This document shows positions 1 to 5,125 of a DNA stretch of 6,819 nucleotides, in pieces. The first letter of the stretch is position 1. Each line of letters begins with the position of its first letter. Position numbers and translations under genes: made by a program. This DNA comes from JACJYE01 sp964432875 (GTDB lineage Bacteria > Bacteroidota > Bacteroidia > Chitinophagales > Saprospiraceae), in assembly GCA_964432875.1 (NCBI GenBank), contig CAYSPJ010000206.1, positions 1-6,819 on the forward strand, written 5' to 3'. The notes beneath the pieces are model-generated. The model worked only from the letters and a program-made list of their open reading frames with translations. It had not been told where the DNA came from and made no database searches.

Positions 1-329
1 TCTATTTCCTGCCCAATCTGGAAAAATTCTTTCAAATCGGCCACGGTAGATTGCTTGGCGTGCTCCTTGCCAAAGGAGGTATAGCCCCGCTGTCCGGCCA
101 TGCCCGCTATTTCGTACTTCCGCTTCAAAGCCTCAGGCAGCGCGAAGAAGCGTTGAGAAGCAGCGAAAAAGCTTTCAATCAGCTCTTTGGAGATGCCGTG
201 ATTGACCACGCCCACGAAGCCTATCTGATGGAAGGCTTTGCCGAGCGCATTAACAAACTCAAGCCGGCTTTGCGCATTGCCTTGCGTGAATTGGGAAAGG
301 TCAACTACGGGGATCGCTCTTGTGCTCAT
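1..329 (-). CDS. 2OG-Fe(II) oxygenase, isopenicillin N synthase family (5' part only)
   Basis: The first 109 residues of a minus-strand gene that runs off the left edge; it has no stop codon in the window. It starts at an ATG (329-327) and reads MSTRAIPVVDLSQF, followed by GFVGVVNHGIS (residues 38-48), FFALPEALKRKY (61-72), RGYTSFGKEHA (81-91) and DLKEFFQIG (99-107). This is the conserved N-terminal domain of the non-haem dioxygenase (isopenicillin N synthase-like) family. Members use Fe(II), 2-oxoglutarate and O2 to hydroxylate or oxidise small molecules in the cytoplasm. The catalytic iron ligands (HxD...H) and the 2-oxoglutarate-binding arginine lie in the C-terminal half, outside the window, so activity and substrate cannot be judged. 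The gene follows gldB in the same direction after 118 nt and has its own candidate promoter, so it is probably expressed separately. The family assignment is firm; the substrate is unknown. Confidence 0.88.
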   Translation of the reverse strand, partial: MSTRAIPVVDLSQFTQGNAQSRLEFVNALGKAFHQIGFVGVVNHGISKELIESFFAASQRFFALPEALKRKYEIAGMAGQRGYTSFGKEHAKQSTVADLKEFFQIGQEI

Positions 330-375
330 AGCTGTTCTGTTTGTTGTTTAAAACCTAGATGCAAATTACCTCACA

Positions 376-383
376 CAAAAGTA
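376..383 (-). promoter_or_regulatory. Candidate Bacteroidota -7 box for the dioxygenase gene
   Basis: Read on the minus strand this is TACTTTTG, an exact match to TAnnTTTG, the -7 consensus of the primary sigma factor in Bacteroidota. It would give a leader of about 40 nt before the ATG at 329. I see no clear TTG or TTTG at -33. The distal side overlaps a small inverted repeat (CCTTT at 396-400 with AAAGG at 407-411) that could instead belong to the end of the gldB transcript. Confidence 0.4.
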
Positions 384-395
384 ACAATAATAAAT

Positions 396-411
396 CCTTT
401 TTGATGAAAGG
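396..411 (-). terminator. Weak terminator-like hairpin after gldB
   Basis: On the minus strand CCTTT, a 6-nt loop and AAAGG form a 5-bp stem, followed by an AT-rich stretch (ATTTATTATT) rather than a clean T run. It lies about 37 nt past the gldB stop codon and just upstream of the candidate dioxygenase promoter. The stem is short and A/T-rich, so this is only a tentative end for the gldB transcript. Confidence 0.2.
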
Positions 412-447
412 CCGCGATTCGCCTCCCTCAATGCGACTATCAGCAAA

Positions 448-1500
448 TCACCTCCGGGGCTTGTACTTAGAGTCATCCAAAATGGCCTGGGCGTCGGTTA
501 AGGAGAGCAGATCAGGCATACTCACTTCGGGATGGCGCTTCATATAGGCCTTTACAATCTGCCAGCCCAGCCAATTGGCGGTCCTGCCGGGGGCTTCGGG
601 GGGCATGCCTGGCGAGTGGGGGCTGTAGTCCACATATTTGCGGATGTCTTGCCAATTGCTGGAATAGAGCAGCTCTTCCTTAAGGAAGAATGCCCACATT
701 TCCAATTCGTTATCCTTCAGCCACTCCACCTGCTCCGGCTTTACTTCTAGCTTGACGCTGTCGGGGGCATAAGGCAGGAGGTAATCGAGGATGTATAAGT
801 GTTTGCCATTATGGATCATCACATCCAGCAGCCGGTTGCCGGGCGGGCCATCTGACAGCCCGCTGACCAACGCCTGGATGGTTTTTGAAACCAGGTGGTC
901 GCGGTTGAAGGTGCGCGACAAATAAGCGGAAAAAGCAGGGCTTTCGGGGTTGTATGCCTGGTAAGGATAGTTTTCTCCCAGGAAGAAATCCAACCCGATG
1001 GCCAATTCATTATCACCGTAAACAAAAGCGGCAATGCTGTATTCTGATATAATGGTTGATACCGTGGGCGTTGTTTCCGCCGGGAAATAATGCTTGAAAT
1101 AACGGAAGGCCTGCTCAAGCTCGGCTTTAATGCCCGCCAGGTTGTTATAAACGAGCTGTACCGTATCGTAGAGCTGGCGCGTTGCCGGAAATTCGATAAA
1201 CCCCTTGATGTATTGAGCCGGCCCTTCCGGCGCGATATTGGGGTCGTCAGCACCGAGGATGTGGGTAAAAAAAAGGCTGCTCAATTCGGGATATTGCGCG
1301 CTCAGCTGGGCGAGGCTTTCCTCCATATTGGCCGTATCCAGCCCAAAAAGCGCCTGGTCAAAGCGCTGGATGGCAATATCCATTTCGATGTGCGCCACAT
1401 CGGGTACGTCTCGCCGTGGTTCAGATTGGCAGCCTACGACCAGGATTAGCAGGGAAAAAAGGAAGAGCGCGGCGAACAAATCAGCTTTTTTACAACTCAT
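448..1500 (-). CDS. gldB: Gliding-motility lipoprotein GldB-like protein
   Basis: A 350-residue predicted lipoprotein. Residues 1-24 form a lipoprotein signal peptide: a charged start (SCKKAD), a hydrophobic core (8-22) and a VVGC lipobox with Cys24 as the acylation site. Mature-protein features seen in GldB homologues are an IQRFDQALF stretch (44-52), GLDFFLGENYP (169-179), the MIHNGKHLYILDYLLP block (228-243) and a C-terminal block with GRTANWLGWQIVKAYM (305-320) ending in SKYKP (344-348). In Flavobacterium johnsoniae GldB is a cell-envelope lipoprotein required for gliding; homologues also occur in non-gliding Bacteroidota, so motility is not proven. The ATG at 1500 is supported by the complete signal peptide directly behind it. 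No gldC follows, unlike Flavobacterium. The gene is divergent from the outer-membrane protein gene across 108 nt. I see no clear -7 box of its own. Confidence 0.85.
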   Translation of the reverse strand: MSCKKADLFAALFLFSLLILVVGCQSEPRRDVPDVAHIEMDIAIQRFDQALFGLDTANMEESLAQLSAQYPELSSLFFTHILGADDPNIAPEGPAQYIKGFIEFPATRQLYDTVQLVYNNLAGIKAELEQAFRYFKHYFPAETTPTVSTIISEYSIAAFVYGDNELAIGLDFFLGENYPYQAYNPESPAFSAYLSRTFNRDHLVSKTIQALVSGLSDGPPGNRLLDVMIHNGKHLYILDYLLPYAPDSVKLEVKPEQVEWLKDNELEMWAFFLKEELLYSSNWQDIRKYVDYSPHSPGMPPEAPGRTANWLGWQIVKAYMKRHPEVSMPDLLSLTDAQAILDDSKYKPRR

Positions 1501-1534
1501 ACTTACAAAATCTTCGTTTTTCTATTACAAGGCT

Positions 1535-1542
1535 TAATTTTG
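1535..1542 (+). promoter_or_regulatory. Candidate Bacteroidota -7 box for the beta-barrel gene
   Basis: TAATTTTG matches TAnnTTTG exactly and is placed to drive the plus-strand gene starting at 1609, with a leader of about 60 nt. No convincing TTG lies at -33; the region around 1511-1520 is merely T-rich. It sits inside the 108-nt divergent region shared with gldB. Confidence 0.42.
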
Positions 1543-1608
1543 CCTTTATTGCCGAAGGTAGCAAAAGAGCCGTTACACAGCATATCATTCACAAAAAACT
1601 AAAGAATA

Positions 1609-2340
1609 ATGAAAAAAATTGTCGTTCTCATCGCCTTTTTAAGCTTGGCGATCACCGCAACCCAGGCACAACAGTTGCGGGGAGATGTCCGCTTTGGCTT
1701 TCAAATGAGCCCCGCCTTTAGCTGGATGGCGACCAGCACCAATAAAATCAATACCAGTGGCACCAATCTGGGCCTTAAGCTGGGCATGGTTGGAGAATAC
1801 TATTTCCAGGAAAATTACGCCATCTCCAGTGGCATTGGCTTTTTCTTCAATACCGGAGGCACACTGCTGCACGAGCGGGCCGGCAACTTCTGGGTTAACT
1901 CTGACTTACCCGAAGCCTGCCGCAACCTGAGCCGCGATGCCAAGCTGAAATACAGCTTGCAATACGTAGAAATCCCCATCGGCCTCAAAATGCGCACCCG
2001 CGAATTTGGCTATATCCGCTATTATATCGAGCCCAACCTGGGGCTGGGCTTCCGCACCCAAGCCAAAGGCGACATCACCAACCGGGGGGGGGAAGAGTGC
2101 CAAGACCTCAGCATCCGCTCTGATGTAACCTTATTCAACCTGTTTTGGGGGCTGGGTGGCGGCATGGAATATAGCGTTTCTGAAAACACCTCTCTCCTCG
2201 CTGGCCTGGGCATGCAGTTTGGCTTTGCGGATGTGACTAAGAACCAGGATACGGTTATCCTGGAAAATGGCAGCTTAGCCGCTGAAAAATCTAAAGGCAT
2301 AATCCGTGCGCTGGTCTTGCGCCTGGGCGTGATGTTTTAA
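1609..2340 (+). CDS. Outer-membrane beta-barrel protein (porin-family, PorT-like fold)
   Basis: A 243-residue secreted protein. Residues 1-20 are a classical signal peptide with likely cleavage after TQA (before Gln21-Gln22). The mature part alternates polar and hydrophobic residues in glycine/aromatic-rich strands, for example LGLKLGMVGEYYF (54-66), YAISSGIGFFF (70-80), YVEIPIGLKMRT (119-130), YYIEPNLGLGFRT (138-150) and LFWGLGGGMEYSV (178-190). It ends in LRLGVMF; a C-terminal Phe is the usual barrel-assembly signal. This fits the Bacteroidota outer-membrane beta-barrel domain family; the ligand or role is not predictable. The only two cysteines of the mature protein, Cys104 and Cys164, fall in likely loops and could pair. 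Codons 159-162 contain a run of nine G (2084-2092), a possible slippage site. The ATG at 1609 is preceded by A-rich DNA, normal for this phylum. It is expressed alone, convergent with the symporter gene. Confidence 0.85.
   Translation: MKKIVVLIAFLSLAITATQAQQLRGDVRFGFQMSPAFSWMATSTNKINTSGTNLGLKLGMVGEYYFQENYAISSGIGFFFNTGGTLLHERAGNFWVNSDLPEACRNLSRDAKLKYSLQYVEIPIGLKMRTREFGYIRYYIEPNLGLGFRTQAKGDITNRGGEECQDLSIRSDVTLFNLFWGLGGGMEYSVSENTSLLAGLGMQFGFADVTKNQDTVILENGSLAAEKSKGIIRALVLRLGVMF
2084..2092 (+). repeat. G9 homopolymer inside the beta-barrel gene
   Basis: Nine consecutive G encode the end of Arg159, Gly160, Gly161 and the first base of Glu162. Losing one G puts a TAA at 2126-2128 in frame; gaining one puts a TGA at 2121-2123 in frame. 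Either change would cut the barrel after roughly two-thirds of its length. Confidence 0.9.
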
Positions 2341-2344
2341 TAGA

Positions 2345-2361
2345 CTTGGGGCCTGCTCAAG
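2345..2361. terminator. Weak hairpin between convergent genes
   Basis: CTTGGG (2345-2350) pairs with CTCAAG (2356-2361) around a 5-nt loop, with one G-U pair. It lies in the 50-nt gap between two converging genes, where a bidirectional terminator would be expected, but no T run follows on either strand. Confidence 0.22.
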
Positions 2362-2390
2362 CCTATTAAAACCCGCCCCACTTACAGCCT

Positions 2391-3803
2391 TCAAGCCCTT
2401 ACTGCGGCCACAGCAGCCCGGTAGCCGACATAGCTCTGGTCGGGTGCCAGCAAGCTGCCGCCAGCCATGCCTGTGAAACTGCCCAATAGCCCAAGAATAG
2501 TGGGGGGGATTTCCGTGGCTGCCAGTTCACAAAGCAACCAAGTGGCCGCACCGCCAAGAATGGCCGCCAGAGCGCCAGCGCAGGATGCCTTTTTCCAGTA
2601 TAGCCCCATCGTCAGCGGCACGAACAGCGCCACTAGCAGCAGGGTGGTGGAGGAAGCTACAAGGCTGTGAATGTTGGAGTTCATATTGGCCATGACAACC
2701 GAGATGAGTGCGATGGCTACTACCCCGTAGCGCATGCTGCGCAGCAGTTGCCGGTCGCTCAAGCTTGGGAAGCGAGGTTTGATCAGGTTCTCACCCAGCA
2801 CGGTAGCCGGCGCCAGCATGGCGCCACTCGTCGTGCTGAGGATAGCCGAAATCAAAGCACCGAAAAACAGGATTTGCAAAGGTAAGCCAGTGTGTGCCAG
2901 CACTACTTCCAATATCAACATCTGTGAATCCCCGCGAAGCAATTCCGGATAAGAATAGCTGGCCGCTAAAGCAATCAATAAGGGGAAAAGGCCGATAGTG
3001 AGGTACATTAAGCCCGAAAGATAACCGGAGTAGGCTGCTGCTTTCTCCGAGCGGGCCGACATGGTGCGCTGAAAAATATCTTGTGAAGGGATGCCTCCCA
3101 ATCCAAAGGTCATCCAGGCGGCCAGCCAAACCAGCCAAGCGCTGAAGTTGGGATTGGGGAAAAACTGGTAAAACGCTCGCGGCTGATGATCTAATAAAGC
3201 AGTGATGCCGCCAGCCTCGCCCACCAGCTGATACCCCAGGAAGGCAAGCCCGATGACGATGGCTATCGTCTGTACAAAATCCGTCACGGAAACGGCCCAC
3301 ATCCCCCCGATAGTGGTGTAAAATAGTACCAGCCCCGCACACATTAATATTCCCGCCAGGATGGGCAGCCCGATCAAAGCCTGCAGGATGAAAGCCAACG
3401 CCAGCAGTTGGGCAGCGATCCAGCCGAAGTAGGAAGGGATGATGGCCAGCACGGAAATCAGTTCTACCGCGCCGTTGTAGCGCATTCGGTAGAAATCATT
3501 CAGCGTAAGGATGTTAAGACGGTACATGGGCCGGGCGAAAAACAGCCCCACCAGCACCAGGCAGAGGGCAGAACCCAAGGGGTCGGCAATAATGCCCTGC
3601 AAGCCGTGATCCAAGAACTCGGATGAAGCCCCCATGATGGTCTCCGAGCCAAACCAGGTAGCGAATAGCGCCGGGCCAGCCACTAGTACTGGCAACTGCC
3701 GCCCGGCCAAGACATAGTCCTGGGTATTCTTTACTTTCCTTGAGGCCCAATAACCAAGCAGGAGCGTCCCTAACATATACAGGACGATGAACAAAAGAAG
3801 CAT
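2391..3803 (-). CDS. Sodium:solute symporter (SSS) family transporter
   Basis: A polytopic inner-membrane protein of 470 residues, the usual size for the SSS family, with about a dozen strongly hydrophobic segments. Family landmarks, numbered from the ATG at 3803, are TWFGSETIMGASSEF in the first core helix (49-63), GIPSQDIFQRTMSA (237-250), which matches the conserved family loop, and ISAILSTTSGAML (318-330), whose Ser/Thr residues correspond to the family's Na2 sodium site. It should couple uptake of a small organic solute to inward sodium flow; the substrate (sugar, amino acid, pantothenate, carboxylate or other) cannot be told from the sequence. A TTG two codons upstream (3809) is an alternative start; I prefer the ATG because neither has a ribosome-binding site. 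The gene lies 45 nt after the anti-sigma-like gene with no promoter box seen between, so co-transcription is likely. Confidence 0.9.
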   Translation of the reverse strand: MLLLFIVLYMLGTLLLGYWASRKVKNTQDYVLAGRQLPVLVAGPALFATWFGSETIMGASSEFLDHGLQGIIADPLGSALCLVLVGLFFARPMYRLNILTLNDFYRMRYNGAVELISVLAIIPSYFGWIAAQLLALAFILQALIGLPILAGILMCAGLVLFYTTIGGMWAVSVTDFVQTIAIVIGLAFLGYQLVGEAGGITALLDHQPRAFYQFFPNPNFSAWLVWLAAWMTFGLGGIPSQDIFQRTMSARSEKAAAYSGYLSGLMYLTIGLFPLLIALAASYSYPELLRGDSQMLILEVVLAHTGLPLQILFFGALISAILSTTSGAMLAPATVLGENLIKPRFPSLSDRQLLRSMRYGVVAIALISVVMANMNSNIHSLVASSTTLLLVALFVPLTMGLYWKKASCAGALAAILGGAATWLLCELAATEIPPTILGLLGSFTGMAGGSLLAPDQSYVGYRAAVAAVRA

Positions 3804-3848
3804 CGGCAAGAACCATTAATTTTACGTGCTGGAATGGAAGGCTGATGG

Positions 3849-4091
3849 TCAGGCGGGAGGGGCAATCCGTATTTTATCTTTGATGGATTGGATGAGGGCG
3901 GGCGAGGGTTTACGGCGGTGGATTTTGCTCTTGATAAACTCCCGGAAAGATTGCTCTTGGCTGAGCACTTTTAGATAGGCAGGGTTGGATTTAATCTCTA
4001 ACAACAAGTCGCGTTCGGCGCTTTCACTTAGCTCATTATCCAGATACATCGTCACTTTTTTTACGAGCTCCTGATAGTTCTGATCTCTCAT
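3849..4091 (-). CDS. Putative anti-sigma factor, RsrA-like but cysteine-free
   Basis: An 80-residue soluble protein encoded downstream of an ECF sigma gene in the same direction. MYLDNELSESAERDLL (15-30) resembles the YLDGEL helix of zinc-binding anti-sigma domains, and LSQEQSFREFIKSKIHRRK (43-61) followed by SPALIQSIKDKIR (63-75) resembles the C-terminal half of RsrA-type anti-sigma factors. In that family an HxxxCxxC zinc motif sits between these blocks; here the corresponding stretch is LEIKSNPAYLKVL and the whole protein has no cysteine. It would be expected to bind and restrain the neighbouring sigma factor in the cytoplasm, but not through a zinc/thiol switch. I chose the ATG at 4091: the frame stays open upstream to a GTG at 4187, but that extension would cross a GC-rich hairpin and does not look like the family. 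An A9 run lies 6 nt upstream of this start. Function is inferred from neighbourhood plus weak similarity. Confidence 0.68.
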   Translation of the reverse strand: MRDQNYQELVKKVTMYLDNELSESAERDLLLEIKSNPAYLKVLSQEQSFREFIKSKIHRRKPSPALIQSIKDKIRIAPPA

Positions 4092-4097
4092 GGTTAA

Positions 4098-4106
4098 TTT
4101 TTTTTT
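4098..4106 (-). promoter_or_regulatory. A9 tract preceding the anti-sigma start
   Basis: On the coding strand nine A, then TTAACC, precede the ATG at 4091. Bacteroidota lack strong Shine-Dalgarno use and favour A-rich DNA just upstream of starts, so this supports 4091 over the upstream GTG (4187) and ATG (4154). A homopolymer of this length could also vary and change translation. Confidence 0.35.
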
Positions 4107-4159
4107 CCGCCTCGCCAAAGCCCGTTGCTCATTTGCCACCAGGCTGTAGGACATAAGCC

Positions 4160-4201
4160 CCCTGCTCTGCCGCCCGTTGCCCACCACGGCGGGCAGGAGG
4201 G
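4160..4201. repeat. GC-rich imperfect palindrome in the sigma/anti-sigma spacer
   Basis: Three stacked stems can form: CCCT (4160-4163) with AGGG (4198-4201), CTGCC (4167-4171) with GGCAG (4192-4196), and CCGT (4174-4177) with ACGG (4186-4189), separated by small bulges and capped by an 8-nt loop. It is much richer in GC than the surrounding spacer. It could be a REP-like dispersed element, a transcript-stabilising hairpin or an attenuator; one copy cannot distinguish these. Confidence 0.5.
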
Positions 4202-4262
4202 ACAGAGATGGTTGGCTTTGCTATATCCGCTTCTAATATTCATTAGCCAGTGGTTTAAACGA

Positions 4263-4306
4263 ATGAAACTCGCCTGAACGGTCAATCAGCAACAAGCAAG
4301 TTTCAC
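4263..4306 (-). other. Long RNA stem-loop downstream of the sigma gene
   Basis: As minus-strand RNA, GUGAAACUUGC pairs with GCGAGUUUCAU over 11 bp including two G-U pairs, enclosing 22 nt that contains a second small stem, CTGA with TCAG (4286-4289 with 4274-4277). On the plus strand the two wobbles become A-C mismatches, so the structure is better as the RNA of the sigma/anti-sigma transcript. No T run follows, so it is not a classical terminator. It begins about 40 nt past the sigma stop codon. Confidence 0.45.
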
Positions 4307-4343
4307 GGGATTGAGCCTCTGCGAGGCACGAGTTAAAAAATAG

Positions 4344-4925
4344 TTACTTCCTTTTGTCCTTATAGCCTAAGGACTCGGCATATTCTTTGAGCTTTTCTTT
4401 CAACATGTTGCGCGCACGGTGCAGGCGCGAGCGCACGGTACCAATCGGGATATCGATAATCTTCGATATCTCCTCATAAGTAAAACCCTCGATGTCACAT
4501 AGCAAGATGACCACCCGAAAATCTACCGGCAATGTATTAATCGCCGTAGTCACCTCATCACCCATCATGCCCATGAACATCTCCTCCCGCAAGTCCATAT
4601 AACTGGAATAAGCAGAATCTTCCTCATCATGGTAGTTGGCGACCTCTTCGTAGTCTACCTGAGTAGGCTGCTTGCTTTTCTTGCGATATTGGTTGATGAA
4701 AGCATTCTTCAATATCTTGAAGAGCCAAGCTTTCGCATTGGTGCCTTTCTCATAATTGCCAATAAACCGATAGGCTTTTAGGTAAGTTTCCTGCACGAGA
4801 TCGTTGGCATCCTCTTCATTGTAGGACAGGTGGAAGGCAAAGGTGTATAAAGCCTCTATCTGAGGAAGAAACTCCTCCTCAAACACTTTATCATACCGCT
4901 CTTTGGTGTCGTTGTGTTCTGTCAT
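4344..4925 (-). CDS. ECF sigma factor, SigR/SigH-like
   Basis: A 193-residue RNA polymerase sigma-70 family protein with only regions 2 and 4, the ECF layout. Region 2 spans about residues 18-85, with DANDLVQETYLKAYRFI (39-55, core-binding and -10 helices), GTNAKAWLFKILKNAFIN (61-78) and QYRKK (79-83). Region 4 spans about 124-177, with LPVDFRVVILLCDIEGFTY (132-150) and the helix-turn-helix EEISKIIDIPIGTVRSRLHR (151-170) that reads the -35 element. The GTNAKAWL, FINQYRKK and PIGTVRSRLHRAR wording is closest to the SigR/SigH group, which in actinobacteria answers thiol stress with the anti-sigma RsrA; the signal here is unknown. I chose the ATG at 4925. The frame continues to a TTG at 4991, but that start would lie upstream of the predicted promoter; an ATG at 4934 is a possible alternative. 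An RsrA-like gene follows after 252 nt. Confidence 0.92.
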   Translation of the reverse strand: MTEHNDTKERYDKVFEEEFLPQIEALYTFAFHLSYNEEDANDLVQETYLKAYRFIGNYEKGTNAKAWLFKILKNAFINQYRKKSKQPTQVDYEEVANYHDEEDSAYSSYMDLREEMFMGMMGDEVTTAINTLPVDFRVVILLCDIEGFTYEEISKIIDIPIGTVRSRLHRARNMLKEKLKEYAESLGYKDKRK

Positions 4926-4964
4926 TGCGAGCATAAAGATAGCTCTTATTTTAAAATGGCAAAG

Positions 4965-4992
4965 CAAAAATATACCTGCCCTAGTCAACAAA
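4965..4992 (-). promoter_or_regulatory. Candidate promoter of the sigma gene
   Basis: On the minus strand TATTTTTG (4972-4965) matches the Bacteroidota -7 box TAnnTTTG, and TTTG (4992-4989) sits 16 nt upstream as a -33 element, slightly closer than usual. The transcript would start near 4958 and carry about 33 nt before the ATG at 4925. This is a housekeeping-type promoter; I found no convincing SigR-type GGAAT/GTT pair upstream, so autoregulation is not evident. Confidence 0.5.
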
Positions 4993-5002
4993 TAGGTTGA
5001 AA

Positions 5003-5044
5003 AGCTTGTCAGTCAATTGGTTGGCAGGGGTTTTAGCTTGTCAG
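5003..5044. repeat. Paired 10-bp direct repeat upstream of the sigma promoter
   Basis: AGCTTGTCAG occurs at 5003-5012 and again at 5035-5044. The copies are 32 bp apart start to start, about three helical turns, so they lie on the same DNA face. The nearer copy ends 11 bp upstream of the proposed -33 element. The placement suits an activator binding site, but no regulator is identified. Confidence 0.45.
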
Positions 5045-5125
5045 CGCCACTAATCGAAGCGTGCAATTCCACTAACTTGCATTTCCAAAAAAAAGTTTCC
5101 TTACGTTGATAAATAATGCTTGGGG

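Noticed and set aside
819..1253. A 144-residue minus-strand frame overlapping gldB in another phase.
   Set aside because: It is rich in Arg, Ser and Pro, typical of a shifted frame, and the gldB frame has full family motifs and a lipobox.
1267..1274. A T8 run (coding strand) inside gldB as a second slippage site.
   Set aside because: It encodes ordinary Leu-Phe-Phe and A/T runs of eight are common; unlike the G9 run there is no reason to single it out.
4092..4187. N-terminal extension of the anti-sigma-like protein to a GTG at 4187 or an ATG at 4154.
   Set aside because: The GTG extension starts within the palindrome and either one adds a basic stretch foreign to the family; the ATG at 4091 has the expected distance to the YLDNEL helix and an A-rich leader.
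4094..4285. Minus-strand frame of 63 residues with CPSC and a later LCP, resembling a small zinc-ribbon protein in the sigma/anti-sigma spacer.
   Set aside because: It begins at a poor position, runs through the GC-rich palindrome that creates the Cys/Pro/Trp/Gly-rich stretch, ends 3 bases before the anti-sigma start and resembles no family I know. The cysteines are best explained by the repeat composition.
4926..4991. N-terminal extension of the sigma factor from a TTG at 4991, giving a hydrophobic start.
   Set aside because: The extension overlaps the -33 and -7 promoter elements and ECF sigma factors have no hydrophobic leader.
5045..5100. SigR-type promoter (GGAAT with GTT about 18 bp downstream) for autoregulation of the sigma gene.
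   Set aside because: TGGAAT and GGAAAT occur on the minus strand but no GTT lies at the right distance.
5087..5102. T8 run on the minus strand downstream of hypE as a Rho-independent terminator.
   Set aside because: The only stem before it is AAG-GAAA-CTT, 3 bp, too weak to count.
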